This document shows positions 9,543 to 17,940 of a stretch of DNA of 64,000 nucleotides, piece after piece; position 1 is the stretch's first letter, and the number at the start of each line of letters is the position of its first letter. Both the position numbers and the translations under genes were made by a program. The stretch is from Veillonella sp. VA142. Lineage in GTDB: Bacteria; Bacillota; Negativicutes; Veillonellales; Veillonellaceae. The notes beneath the pieces are model-generated. The model did no database searches. It had not been told where the DNA came from and saw only the letters and a list, made by a program, of their open reading frames with translations. The stretch spans positions 1 through 64,000 of the forward strand of contig NZ_RQVN01000006.1 of the NCBI RefSeq assembly GCF_003992135.1. The letters run 5' to 3'.

Positions 9543-10388
9543 TTACACCTCGTTTGCGTAAATCTCCCGTAAGATAGCAATTTCTTTTGCATATCCATCT
9601 AGCTCATTCGGCGTTTCTAGATAGAATGGTAAATGACGTAATTTGGGATGGGTGATGAAATTAGCAATAGCCTCAATGCCAATATGTCCTTCCCCGATTT
9701 TTTCATGTCGATCTTTATGGGCTCCTCTCGGATTTTTAGAATCATTCAAATGCACGGCATGGATTCTATCTAAGCCAATAAAACGGTCGAACTCATCTAA
9801 CACGCCATCTAAATTTTCAATGATGTCGTAACCACCTTCGTGGATATGACATGTATCTACACAGACACCAATATACTCTTTATACTTCACACCATCAATA
9901 ATACGAGCTAATTCCTCAAAAGTGCGTCCCACTTCTGTCCCTTTTCCTGCCATGGCCTCTAATAGTACTGTCGTCTTCATCCCTGGAAAGATAACTTCAT
10001 TCAACATATCTATAATATATTCAATCCCTTGGTCAACACCTTGTTTCACATGGCTACCAGGGTGAAAGTTATATAAATGTCCTGGTAAATATTCCAATCG
10101 CTCCAAATCTTCACGCATGGAGTTTTTCGCAAATTCACGAAGTCCTGGATCCGCAGCACAAGCATTTAACGTGTATGGTGCATGTCCTAATAATTTACCA
10201 AATTGATGTTCTTTCAGGAATGCATCTAAGGCTTTCATATCTGCTTCATCAAAGGCACGTGCCTTACCACCTCGTGGATTTCTCGTAAAGTATTGAAATG
10301 TATTGGCACCAATAGACAGCGCCTCTTTTCCCATATGTAAATATCCTTTGCTAATGGATAAGTGACATCCGATTGTTAATTGACTCAT
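9543..10388 (-). CDS. nfo: Endonuclease IV (AP endonuclease)
   Basis: 281-aa TIM-barrel AP endonuclease that cuts 5' to abasic sites in base-excision repair, with three zinc ions. Signature segments are [48 protein letters not shown] followed by [14 protein letters not shown], and the terminal YLETPNE. Full length. First gene of the nfo-sbcD-sbcC DNA-repair operon; a good AAGGAG site precedes the ATG. Confidence 0.95.
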   Translation of the reverse strand: MSQLTIGCHLSISKGYLHMGKEALSIGANTFQYFTRNPRGGKARAFDEADMKALDAFLKEHQFGKLLGHAPYTLNACAADPGLREFAKNSMREDLERLEYLPGHLYNFHPGSHVKQGVDQGIEYIIDMLNEVIFPGMKTTVLLEAMAGKGTEVGRTFEELARIIDGVKYKEYIGVCVDTCHIHEGGYDIIENLDGVLDEFDRFIGLDRIHAVHLNDSKNPRGAHKDRHEKIGEGHIGIEAIANFITHPKLRHLPFYLETPNELDGYAKEIAILREIYANEV

Positions 10389-10470
10389 GTATAACTCCTT
10401 CTCTTACTGATTCATTTTCTTACTTGTAAGTATATCATGTAACCTTCTATGACATATACAGTTATATAGA

Positions 10471-10512
10471 AAATAGGGGACAATTGTTTATATAAGCAAT
10501 TATCCCCTATTT
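10471..10512 (-). terminator. Terminator of the PerR-like gene
   Basis: A 16-bp stem with one internal mismatch (471-486 with 497-512, offsets from 10000) containing TAGGGG/CCCCTA, followed on the minus strand by UUUUCUAU. It separates the regulator from the nfo operon. Confidence 0.85.
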
Positions 10513-10527
10513 CTTTCCCATTACTAA

Positions 10528-10947
10528 TTAATGTGAGCTTTTACGCAAACATTCCGGACAAATGCCTTCAAAAGACACATGAAGTCCTGTAATCTCGTAT
10601 TCACTGTGGCGCGCCACTTCTTCTCTTAGACATTTCACTTGTACATCATGCAAATCGTTAATGCGATTACACATAGTACAGCGTACATGCGGATGATTTC
10701 TCGTATCCCAATCATATCGACTACAATCATCACCCAAGTCCAAGACACGAACTATACCAATGCGTTCAAAAATCTCCATCGTTTTATATACAGTCGCCAA
10801 GCTCATACTTGGATGGTCTTCCCGCAAACTTTGGTAGATCATTTCCGCAGTGGGATGGTTGTTTTCTGCATAAAGAACATTATAAATAGCAATACGTTGT
10901 GGCGTCACTTTATAACCTTCTTCTCGCAATTTTTGTGCAATATCCAT
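10528..10947 (-). CDS. perR: Fur-family regulator, PerR-like
   Basis: About 139 aa from the ATG at 10947; a GTG at 10965 is in frame, but AAAGGA lies 9 nt before the inner ATG, so that start is preferred. N-terminal winged helix (TPQRIAIYNVL, SLATVYKTM) and C-terminal metal/dimer domain with two CxxC pairs (CTMC, CPEC) for structural zinc. The regulatory segment SRYDWDTRNHPH has Asp at the position that is Asp in peroxide sensor PerR and Glu in Fur, favouring PerR. A near-perfect palindrome overlaps its own -35 (11021-11049), suggesting autoregulation. An iron-sensing Fur cannot be ruled out without profile comparison. Confidence 0.78.
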   Translation of the reverse strand: MDIAQKLREEGYKVTPQRIAIYNVLYAENNHPTAEMIYQSLREDHPSMSLATVYKTMEIFERIGIVRVLDLGDDCSRYDWDTRNHPHVRCTMCNRINDLHDVQVKCLREEVARHSEYEITGLHVSFEGICPECLRKSSH

Positions 10948-11009
10948 AAAGCACATCCTTTCCACTTGGAAGCTTAACTGTGAGATTAAAACACTATAAC
11001 TCTAACTAC

Positions 11010-11038
11010 AGTATATCAGAAATTCTCATTATAAACAA
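11010..11038 (-). promoter_or_regulatory. Promoter of the PerR-like gene
   Basis: Minus strand TTGTTT (11033-11038), 17 nt, TATACT (11010-11015). The -35 falls in the centre of the operator palindrome. Confidence 0.6.
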
Positions 11039-11049
11039 TAATAAGAATT
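11021..11049. promoter_or_regulatory. Candidate Fur/PerR operator palindrome
   Basis: Half sites AATTCTCATTAT (11021-11032) and ATAATAAGAATT (11038-11049) are inverted copies with one mismatch, separated by 5 nt. AT-rich, ATTAT-bearing palindromes of this kind are typical of Fur-family boxes. It overlaps the -35 of the PerR-like gene, so binding would block transcription. Confidence 0.6.
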
Positions 11050-11081
11050 AATTAATATTCTATATTGTCAAATGACAACTA

Positions 11082-12629
11082 TTAATCTTTAAAATATGGT
11101 TTGAAACCGCTACCTTGATGTTTTGGTTTTTGTTGTCTTTGTCCATCACGTGAACGGCGTTCTCCACTATTGGAACGTTGATTACGATCCCGACTAGAAC
11201 GTCTTCTATCTCCATCACGATGGTCATCGCGACGGCGACCATCTCTACGACGATCATCACGACGACGGCCATCACGACGTCCACTGTCACGGCGTCGACG
11301 TACGCGGAGTGGTGCTTCTTCTGTAATGCTAACAGGAGTTGTATCCGGCTCTTTTGTCAACAATTTTAAAGCAGCAGCCAACAAAGTAACGGAATCGATA
11401 TCATTCAACAACTCTTCTGCACTAGAACGGTAGCTTGCTAATTCTTCACGATTATCTGCTAAAGCAATCAATTTCTCTACTGCAATTTTTTGTTGTCCTT
11501 CTAGTACTTCTCCTAAGGATGGAGCTTTACGACGAGCAATCTTGCGTTTTGTCAAACGTTCAATGGCATGTAAATGCTCAATTTCACGAGGGATAACAAA
11601 TGTCATTGCTACGCCTGCTTTACCTGCGCGACCGGTACGACCGACACGATGTACATAGCTTTCAGGATCTTGTGGCAAGTCATAGTTATATACGTGCGTA
11701 ACGCCGCTGATATCCAAACCACGCGCCGCTACATCTGTAGCCACTAGAATGTCAATAGTGCCTTCACGGAATTGACGAATCACAGAGTCGCGTTTTTGTT
11801 GAGACAAATCACCATGAATGCCTTCTGCCATGTAGCCACGTTTTTTCAACGCTTCTGTCACTTCGTCTACACGGCGTTTAGTACGGCCGAACACAATGGC
11901 CAATTCAGGAGCCTGAATATCTAATAAACGACACAATACATCAAACTTTTGGCGATCTTGTACTTCAATGTAATATTGCTCGATTAAATCCATTGTCACT
12001 TGTGTCGGTTTCATACGGATTAATGTTGGATCTGTTAAGTATGTTTCTGCCAATTCTTGGATGGCTTTTGGCATAGTAGCAGAGAACAATAATGTTTGAC
12101 GCTCTTCTGGTACAGCTGTCAAAATTTTGTTAATATCATCCACAAAGCCCATGTTTAACATTTCATCTGCTTCATCCAAAATGACCACTTTTACATGGTC
12201 AAAAGAAATAGATTTTCGTTCCATGTGGTCCATCAAACGCCCAGGTGTTGCTACAATCACTTGTGGATGTTTTTTCAACATACGGAATTGACGTCCAATA
12301 TCTTGTCCACCATAGATTGGCAAAGCTTGAATATTTGTATGTTGCGCCATTTTATTTAACTCTTCTGCCACTTGGATCGCTAACTCACGAGTAGGTGAAA
12401 GAATCAATACTTGTGGATCTTGGATAGTTGGATCCACTTGCTCTAACGCGGGGATACCGAAGGCCGCCGTTTTACCTGTACCAGTTTGGGCTTGACCAAT
12501 CATATCTTGACCAGACTTCGCCACTGGAATAGCTTCACGTTGAATCGGTGTTGGTTCTTCAAATCCCATGTCATTTAAAGCTCGTAAAATGGGTTCGCTA
12601 ATGTGTAAATCTTCAAATTTAATTTGCAT
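11082..12629 (-). CDS. DEAD-box ATP-dependent RNA helicase (CshA/DeaD type)
   Basis: 515 aa. Motifs in order: Q motif PTPIQ, motif [24 protein letters not shown] within [11 protein letters not shown] (LFSATMP), and [12 protein letters not shown]-terminal dimerisation-like region precedes a basic tail (about residues 450-515) of repeated RRRD/RRDG units, typical of cold-shock and RNA-degradosome helicases CshA/DeaD. Unwinds structured RNA in ribosome assembly or mRNA decay. Monocistronic, with an extended -10 upstream. The repetitive tail is GC-richer than its surroundings and produces long spurious ORFs in other frames. Confidence 0.92.
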   Translation of the reverse strand: MQIKFEDLHISEPILRALNDMGFEEPTPIQREAIPVAKSGQDMIGQAQTGTGKTAAFGIPALEQVDPTIQDPQVLILSPTRELAIQVAEELNKMAQHTNIQALPIYGGQDIGRQFRMLKKHPQVIVATPGRLMDHMERKSISFDHVKVVILDEADEMLNMGFVDDINKILTAVPEERQTLLFSATMPKAIQELAETYLTDPTLIRMKPTQVTMDLIEQYYIEVQDRQKFDVLCRLLDIQAPELAIVFGRTKRRVDEVTEALKKRGYMAEGIHGDLSQQKRDSVIRQFREGTIDILVATDVAARGLDISGVTHVYNYDLPQDPESYVHRVGRTGRAGKAGVAMTFVIPREIEHLHAIERLTKRKIARRKAPSLGEVLEGQQKIAVEKLIALADNREELASYRSSAEELLNDIDSVTLLAAALKLLTKEPDTTPVSITEEAPLRVRRRRDSGRRDGRRRDDRRRDGRRRDDHRDGDRRRSSRDRNQRSNSGERRSRDGQRQQKPKHQGSGFKPYFKD

Positions 12630-12681
12630 ATATAAAAGGGTCCTCCTTTAAAATCTTGTTATGTATCATGCGAATTAGTAC

Positions 12682-12690
12682 ATTATAACA
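12682..12690 (-). promoter_or_regulatory. Extended -10 promoter of the DEAD-box helicase
   Basis: Minus strand TGT followed by TATAAT (12682-12687), with no convincing -35; about 55 nt before the start codon. Confidence 0.45.
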
Positions 12691-12763
12691 CAAATAGTAT
12701 ATCCTTGTATATCAAAGCATGATAGAGAAACAGATGTTTCAATATGGAGGATTACCTCCCCTA

Positions 12764-12792
12764 TTGTACTACCCCTTATTTCATGGTATACT
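12764..12792 (+). promoter_or_regulatory. Promoter of tRNA-Arg
   Basis: TTGTAC (12764-12769), 17 nt, TATACT (12787-12792) with an upstream TG (extended -10). It ends 14 nt before the mature tRNA 5' end, a normal distance for a short leader. Confidence 0.7.
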
Positions 12793-12806
12793 TTAACGGT
12801 ATAGAA

Positions 12807-12881
12807 GCGCCTATAGCTCAGGGGATAGAGCGCCGGTCTCCGGAACCGGGTGCGCAGGTTCGATTCCTGCTAGGCGCACCA
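12807..12881 (+). tRNA. tRNA-Arg (anticodon CCG)
   Basis: Cloverleaf read by eye: acceptor GCGCCTA pairs with TAGGCGC, D arm with AGCTC, anticodon stem CCGGT/ACCGG around loop CTCCGGA (anticodon CCG, reading CGG), T arm CAGG-TTCGATT-CCTG, discriminator A, and CCA encoded in the DNA. 75 nt. A terminator follows within 12 nt. Confidence 0.96.
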
Positions 12882-12892
12882 TTGATATGACT

Positions 12893-12924
12893 GGATTCTC
12901 ACCTTTTTTGAGAGTCCATTTTTT
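12893..12924 (+). terminator. Terminator of tRNA-Arg
   Basis: A 9-bp stem with one G-U pair (12893-12901 with 12909-12917), a T-rich 7-nt loop and a TTTTTT tract. It isolates the tRNA from the aro leader. Confidence 0.8.
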
Positions 12925-12927
12925 GCA

Positions 12928-12951
12928 TTTGAGCCCAATTTTGAGCCCAAT
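12928..12951 (+). repeat. Tandem 12-bp repeat beside the tRNA
   Basis: TTTGAGCCCAAT occurs twice, directly abutting, just after the tRNA terminator and just before the aro promoter. Origin unknown; see findings. Confidence 0.8.
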
Positions 12952-12963
12952 TTGATTTTTTTC

Positions 12964-12992
12964 TTGCCAAACTTAAATAAAAGGAGTATACT
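12964..12992 (+). promoter_or_regulatory. Promoter of the aro operon leader
   Basis: TTGCCA (12964-12969), 17 nt, TATACT (12987-12992). Transcription would begin near 13000, 26 nt before the leader-peptide ATG. Confidence 0.75.
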
Positions 12993-13025
12993 AAACGCAA
13001 TTATTGAAAGAAAGGAGTCACTACA

Positions 13026-13121
13026 ATGATGAACAATAACAGTTTAGCTACAACAAAAGCAAATACGTTTTTTTGGTTCTTTATCCAAACTACGGGTAAA
13101 GAACTATTTGAGCTACACTAA
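13026..13121 (+). CDS. aro operon leader peptide (Phe/Trp-rich)
   Basis: A 31-codon ORF preceded by a strong AAAGGAG site at 13011-13017. Codons 15-19 (13068-13082) encode FFWFF, an improbable run of four Phe and one Trp in such a short peptide. It lies between the operon promoter and a strong terminator upstream of DAHP synthase. The peptide is inferred to have no function of its own: translating it senses charged tRNA-Phe and tRNA-Trp. The second codon is also ATG, so initiation could be at 13026 or 13029. Confidence 0.88.
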   Translation: MMNNNSLATTKANTFFWFFIQTTGKELFELH

Positions 13122-13171
13122 TTTAGGTATCATCACTGAGTGGCTTTAAATAGTGGTAAGGGCTACCCGTA
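13076..13171 (+). promoter_or_regulatory. Alternating RNA hairpins of the aro attenuator
   Basis: Strand 1 (13076-13086) pairs with strand 2 (13094-13104) in an 11-bp hairpin beginning within the Phe/Trp codons. Part of strand 2, TACGGGTA (13091-13098), is exactly complementary to TACCCGTA (13164-13171), the left arm of the terminator. A ribosome stalled at the FFWFF codons would cover strand 1, free strand 2, and let it block the terminator. Confidence 0.8.
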
Positions 13172-13197
13172 CTAGGTATAGGCGGGTAGCCCTTTTT
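13158..13197 (+). terminator. Attenuator terminator upstream of aroF
   Basis: A perfect 12-bp stem (13158-13169 with 13183-13194) with core GGGCTACCCG/CGGGTAGCCC and a run of five T. It lies 67 nt before the aroF start, in front of the genes it controls, so it should act as a conditional terminator. Confidence 0.9.
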
Positions 13198-13263
13198 GTA
13201 TATCTTTCTATACCACCACTCATGAATACCAACAATTACAATGAATGAATTTAGGAGGACATT

Positions 13264-14271
13264 ATGATTATTCGATTACACACTACAGCTACTGAAGCAC
13301 AAATTGCAGAACTACGTCAGTTATTAGAAGCCACAGGCGTTAGCTTACATCCTGTACATGGGGAACAACAAGATATCATCGGTTTGATTGGAGATACATC
13401 TCGTGTTGACTTACGCGTTATCGAATCTCTTCCCTATGTAGAAAAAGTAATCCGCATTCAAGAACCTTTCAAAAAAGCAAATCGTAAATTCCACCCACAA
13501 GACACTGTAGTTACTGTAGGAGATGCTAAAATCGGTGGCGGTCACTTCGCTATCATTGCTGGCCCTTGCTCCGTAGAAACACCGGAACAAGTCATCGAAG
13601 TAGCGAAAGCTGTAAAAGCAGCAGGTGCTGGCATTCTTCGTGGTGGTGCTTTCAAACCTCGTACTTCCCCATACTCTTTCCAAGGTATGGGACCAAGTGG
13701 CTTAGCCTTACTAGAAGAGGCAAAAAAGGAAACTGGTCTACCGATCGTATCTGAAGTTATGGATATCTCCCAATTGGAATATTTCGACAATGTAGATATG
13801 TTGCAAATCGGTGCCCGCAATATGCAAAACTTCAATCTGTTAAAAGAAGTTGGTAAATTACGTAAGCCAATCTTATTAAAACGTGGTCTATGTGCAACAT
13901 ACGAAGAATGGTTAATGGCTGCAGAATACATCATGAGCGAAGGTAACGAACAAATCGTTCTTTGCGAGCGTGGTATTCGTACATTCGAAACACGCACTCG
14001 TAATACTTTAGATGTAACTGCGATTCCAATGATGCACGAGTTATCCCACTTGCCAATCATTATGGACCCAAGCCATGCAGCAGGTATGAGCCGTGTGGTT
14101 CCATCTTTGTCCTTAGCCTCTGTTGGTGGCGGTGCTGATGGTTTAATGATTGAAGTTCACAATAATCCAGAAAAAGCATTATGCGATGGTCCGCAATCCT
14201 TACGTCCCGATCAATTCGAAATATTGGCTAACCAAGTATTCACACTTCGTGATGCATTAAGCCAAAACTAG
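13264..14271 (+). CDS. aroF: 3-deoxy-7-phosphoheptulonate synthase (type I beta DAHP synthase)
   Basis: 335 aa. It condenses phosphoenolpyruvate and erythrose-4-phosphate, the first committed step of aromatic biosynthesis. An N-terminal ferredoxin-like regulatory domain of about 80 residues precedes the TIM barrel, as in Thermotoga-type enzymes with feedback control. Barrel motifs: AGPCSVE, RGGAFKPRTSPYSFQG (PEP/metal binding), LKRG, CERGIRTFE, and MDPSHAAG carrying a metal histidine. First structural gene after the attenuator, with AGGAGG before ATG. It starts a plus-strand run aroF-aroB-aroA-aroC-aroE/K. Confidence 0.95.
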   Translation: MIIRLHTTATEAQIAELRQLLEATGVSLHPVHGEQQDIIGLIGDTSRVDLRVIESLPYVEKVIRIQEPFKKANRKFHPQDTVVTVGDAKIGGGHFAIIAGPCSVETPEQVIEVAKAVKAAGAGILRGGAFKPRTSPYSFQGMGPSGLALLEEAKKETGLPIVSEVMDISQLEYFDNVDMLQIGARNMQNFNLLKEVGKLRKPILLKRGLCATYEEWLMAAEYIMSEGNEQIVLCERGIRTFETRTRNTLDVTAIPMMHELSHLPIIMDPSHAAGMSRVVPSLSLASVGGGADGLMIEVHNNPEKALCDGPQSLRPDQFEILANQVFTLRDALSQN

Positions 14272-14280
14272 GTCATATCT

Positions 14281-15336
14281 ATGGATACCATTCATATTCA
14301 GGCCTCCACGTCCTACGATGTAATCATCAAACGACATAGCTTGCCTCACATCGGCGAGCATTTGCAAGCGATTAAATCTGCTTGCTCCGTCATGATTGTT
14401 ACTGATGACCATGTGGGCCCCCTCTATGCATCTACAGTTTCTAAATCTCTAGAAACAGCAGGCTATACCGTTCATACCTACACGTTCCCTCATGGTGAAA
14501 GTGAAAAGAACGGTCATCGACTTATAGACCTAATGGAAACATTAGGACAAGCCAAATTAACTCGGAAAGACCTCATTATTGCGTTGGGTGGTGGCGTTGT
14601 AGGTGACCTAGCAGGGTTCGCCGCTGCCACCTATTTACGAGGCATCGATTATGTGCAAGTACCCACCTCTCTATTGGCTGCTGTCGACTCCTCTGTAGGC
14701 GGTAAAACAGCTGTTAATCTAGAGTGTGGTAAAAATTTATGGGGTGCTTTCAAGCAGCCCATCCTTGTTCTCTGCGATCCAGAAACACTTTCAACCTTAC
14801 CGAAGAAAGAATGGATTAATGGATGCGGTGAAATCATTAAATACGGTTTTTTAGGTCATCCCGAATTATTAGATCACCTTCGGGAACGACCACTCATACA
14901 ATATCCAGAAGATGTAGATTCCATCATCTCTCAATGCGTGCGTATCAAAGCCTATGTAGTAAAAGTCGATGAACACGAAAGCGGCCTTCGTGCAACCTTG
15001 AATTTAGGTCATACCTTTGGCCATGGCATCGAACATGGTAGCGATTTCACCGTTCCTCACGGTAATGCAGTTGCATTGGGATTGCTTATCATGGCAAGAG
15101 GTGCTGTAGCTCACGAAGAGTTAGACTCTGCTATTGTTTCTAGCATTGAACAACTGCTAGTCGCCCACGAATTGCCCACCACAACGAAGATTGCAAAAGA
15201 TCTTATCTTAGAAGAAGCTAGTCATGACAAAAAAGCCTCTGGATCCTCCATTACCATTGTTGTTCCTACGGGGTATGGTAGGTCAGCACTAAAAAAAGTT
15301 ACCTTCTCTGAGTTGTCAACCTACTGTATTATGTAG
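14281..15336 (+). CDS. aroB: 3-dehydroquinate synthase
   Basis: 351-aa NAD-dependent enzyme converting DAHP to 3-dehydroquinate. It shows GGGVVGDLAGFAAATY (NAD and substrate binding), the P-T-S-L-L-A-x-V-D-S-S-V-G-G-K-T block, and the zinc ligands in CGEIIKYG, NLGHTFGHGIEH and VPHGNAVALG. Starts 9 nt after aroF stops; the usual length. No aroD/aroQ (dehydroquinase, the next step) lies in this cluster, so that gene must be elsewhere. Confidence 0.95.
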   Translation: MDTIHIQASTSYDVIIKRHSLPHIGEHLQAIKSACSVMIVTDDHVGPLYASTVSKSLETAGYTVHTYTFPHGESEKNGHRLIDLMETLGQAKLTRKDLIIALGGGVVGDLAGFAAATYLRGIDYVQVPTSLLAAVDSSVGGKTAVNLECGKNLWGAFKQPILVLCDPETLSTLPKKEWINGCGEIIKYGFLGHPELLDHLRERPLIQYPEDVDSIISQCVRIKAYVVKVDEHESGLRATLNLGHTFGHGIEHGSDFTVPHGNAVALGLLIMARGAVAHEELDSAIVSSIEQLLVAHELPTTTKIAKDLILEEASHDKKASGSSITIVVPTGYGRSALKKVTFSELSTYCIM

Positions 15337-15347
15337 AAAGGATTTCT

Positions 15348-16613
15348 ATGCAACATGTTTCTAATGTGCCGTTGTCTGGCACGATTCCATCAATCCCTGC
15401 GAAAGCACACGCCCATCGTGCTTTAATTGCGGCTGCCTTGTCCGATAGTCCTAGCACAATTTTAATTTCTCACTCTTCTAAGGATATTGACGCCACTATG
15501 GATTCCTTGCGAGCCCTTGGTGCAACGATTATCTATGAATATGGTGTGGTTCACGTAACACCTAACCCTGCGCCTAATATAGGTCAAGTATTACCTCACG
15601 AATCAGGCACAACGTTACGATTGTTCCTACCTGTGTCCGCCTCAATTTGTGATACTGTAAAAGTAGACGCCAAAGGGCGTTTACCAGAACGCCCACTGGA
15701 ACCATTGTTGAGCGAAATGAAATACCACGGCGTATCTTTTTCACAAGACACCCCGCCTTTCACCATGACAGGACGATTACAAGGTGGTACCTTCTCCATG
15801 ACGGGCACCGTAAGTTCACAATTCTTCTCTGGCCTGCTTCTAGCGGCACCACAACTAGGGTACACCACCGTAGATTGCACGAGTTCCTTACAATCGAAGG
15901 ACTACGTAACATTAACCATAGAAACGATGAAAGACTTTGGTGTGCATGTAACAGAAAGTACCACCGAAGAAGGGTATCCAAGTTTTTCCATCGAAGAAAA
16001 CCAACACTTTCACGGTAATGAGCAATACCCAATCGAAGGAGATTGGTCTAATGGGGCCATTTGGTTAGTCGCTGCCGCTATGACAGGTCAATCTATCTCC
16101 GTCACAGGATTGCGCCCTGATTCCGTACAGGCAGATAAACGGATTCTTTCCATTTTGGAAAGTTCTGGTGTCACTTGTACTTGGAATGGTACTACTGTCA
16201 CGGTTACTGGCAAAGCACATCAACCAATCCATGTGAATTTAGAACAAATGCCAGATCTATTACCTATCTTATCTAGCTTAGCATGCTCCATAGAAGGTGA
16301 ATCTACTTTTATCAATGGGGCGCGCCTGCGCTTAAAAGAATCGGACCGTCTAGAAGCTGTTGCTAAACTAGTTCGTAATTCTGGCGGTATTGTTCGCATG
16401 GAAGGGGATAATCTGTATATCACGGGAACAGGTACTCTTGCGGGAGGCACCGTAGACTGTGTGAACGACCATCGCCTCGTTATGGCTGGCGCATTAAATG
16501 CACTCATCGCTACATCCACTATGATTCTAAAAGACAGCGAAGCTATCAGCAAGTCTTATCCTCATTTTTTCGAGGATTGGAAACGTTTGGGCGGAGACAC
16601 TCATAAGATATAA
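15348..16613 (+). CDS. aroA: EPSP synthase (3-phosphoshikimate 1-carboxyvinyltransferase)
   Basis: 421 aa, two inside-out alpha/beta domains. It transfers the enolpyruvyl group of PEP to shikimate-3-phosphate. Family landmarks are SGTTLRLFLP near residue 85, GRLPERPLEPLL, SSQFFSGLLLAAP, and RLKESDRLEAVA near residue 335. 11 nt after aroB, with AAAGGATT before the ATG. The substrate-loop composition was not typed for class I versus II (glyphosate sensitivity). Confidence 0.94.
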   Translation: MQHVSNVPLSGTIPSIPAKAHAHRALIAAALSDSPSTILISHSSKDIDATMDSLRALGATIIYEYGVVHVTPNPAPNIGQVLPHESGTTLRLFLPVSASICDTVKVDAKGRLPERPLEPLLSEMKYHGVSFSQDTPPFTMTGRLQGGTFSMTGTVSSQFFSGLLLAAPQLGYTTVDCTSSLQSKDYVTLTIETMKDFGVHVTESTTEEGYPSFSIEENQHFHGNEQYPIEGDWSNGAIWLVAAAMTGQSISVTGLRPDSVQADKRILSILESSGVTCTWNGTTVTVTGKAHQPIHVNLEQMPDLLPILSSLACSIEGESTFINGARLRLKESDRLEAVAKLVRNSGGIVRMEGDNLYITGTGTLAGGTVDCVNDHRLVMAGALNALIATSTMILKDSEAISKSYPHFFEDWKRLGGDTHKI

Positions 16614-16815
16614 ACTTGTTGGAATTGGTACTATTATCTGATAGAGGATATACCTTCTTGCTCTAAACCTATTTATTATGCTAAAAAAGTAATGATGTTA
16701 TTTAATACGATTTATATCATCATCACAGGGTATTATAACAATATTTATATTTATATCTACTAGTATGTAGACATATAACTACTATACTTTATCTATCACA
16801 CAAAAAGGAGTAATT

Positions 16816-17940
16816 ATGGCATCCTATTTCGGCCGTACTGTAAAAGTTTCCACATTCGGGGCCTCTCACGGTCAAGCTATTGGCGGAGTTGTAGACGGAC
16901 TTCCTTGCGGTTTTCCAGTCAACTTAGAAGCCTTACAAGCCTTCCTGAACCGACGGGCTCCAGGGCAACATCAATTGCAAACACAACGAAAAGAAGCGGA
17001 TATCCCTGAGTTTCAAGCGGGTATCGTACAAGGTCGACTAAGTGGTTCTCCCTTGGCTTTCATCATTCAAAATACATCACAACGAAGTGGCGATTACAAT
17101 AATCTTCGGGATGTGCCACGCCCATCCCATGCAGATTACACCGCTCGTATTCGCTACGGCGAGTATGTAGATATGCGCGGCGGCGGTCATTTCTCTGCTC
17201 GCATCACAGCCCCAGTGTGTGTAGCTGGTGGCATTGCGATACAACTATTGGAATCCATCGGCATTCACGTGCGTGCGCACTTAGCACAAGTAGGCACAAT
17301 CCAAGATGCACCAGTCGATTATACAAACCCACCTATGGACAAACTCACTCGTATCAGCACAGAGGCAGTTCCTATGTTGGATCGTGTGCAACGTCATGCA
17401 GCGGAGCAATTCGTCTTGGAGTTGAAAACATCGGGCGATTCCACTGGTGGTGTCGTAGAAGTCTTCGCCACCGGGTTACCAGTTGGCATGGGAAACCCTA
17501 ATTATGATGGTATTGAAAACCGCTTAGGTGCGACACTCTTTGGTATGCCTGCAGTGAAAGGCATTTCTTTTGGGTCTGGTTTCCCTGGCTGTGCCTCCCG
17601 TGGAAGCGAGCAAAACGATCCTTTCATCATTACTGATGAGGGCATTCGTACTAAGAAAAATAACAGCGGTGGTATCCAAGGTGGTATTACCAATGGTATG
17701 CCTCTTATCATGCAAGTGGGTATTAAGCCCACACCATCCATTTATCATGAACAAACCTCTGTATCCCTCAGCAACCACAGTGCAGAAGTACTACAAATTA
17801 AAGGACGTCATGATCCTTGCGTGGCGCTTCGTGCCGTGCCTGTCGTAGAAGCTTTGACAGCACTTGTACTCTTAGATTTTGTATTGGAACATGAACCACA
17901 TGTATTCCGTCACTTTAGTCATCGTACGTTGGAGGTGTAA
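16816..17940 (+). CDS. aroC: Chorismate synthase
   Basis: 374 aa. Converts EPSP to chorismate using reduced FMN. Recognised by GASHGQAIGGVVDGLP, the RxPGQ motif (RRAPGQ), RPSHADYTARIRYG, RGGGHFSARITAP, SGGIQGGITNG and RHDPCVALRAVPVVEA. Separated from aroA by about 200 bp of AT-rich DNA, so a secondary promoter may exist, but none is convincing. Preceded by AAAAGGAG. Its stop is directly followed by the ATG of the next gene. Confidence 0.95.
   Translation: MASYFGRTVKVSTFGASHGQAIGGVVDGLPCGFPVNLEALQAFLNRRAPGQHQLQTQRKEADIPEFQAGIVQGRLSGSPLAFIIQNTSQRSGDYNNLRDVPRPSHADYTARIRYGEYVDMRGGGHFSARITAPVCVAGGIAIQLLESIGIHVRAHLAQVGTIQDAPVDYTNPPMDKLTRISTEAVPMLDRVQRHAAEQFVLELKTSGDSTGGVVEVFATGLPVGMGNPNYDGIENRLGATLFGMPAVKGISFGSGFPGCASRGSEQNDPFIITDEGIRTKKNNSGGIQGGITNGMPLIMQVGIKPTPSIYHEQTSVSLSNHSAEVLQIKGRHDPCVALRAVPVVEALTALVLLDFVLEHEPHVFRHFSHRTLEV

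Noticed and set aside
11060-11369. Long ORFs on both strands over the 3' end of the DEAD-box gene
   Set aside because: They are caused by the repetitive Arg/Asp codons of the helicase tail; low-complexity translation and no ribosome site.
16614-16815. Separate regulatory element in the aroA-aroC gap
   Set aside because: The gap is AT-rich with a weak ATGATG/CATCAT inverted repeat, but has no convincing promoter, terminator or aptamer.
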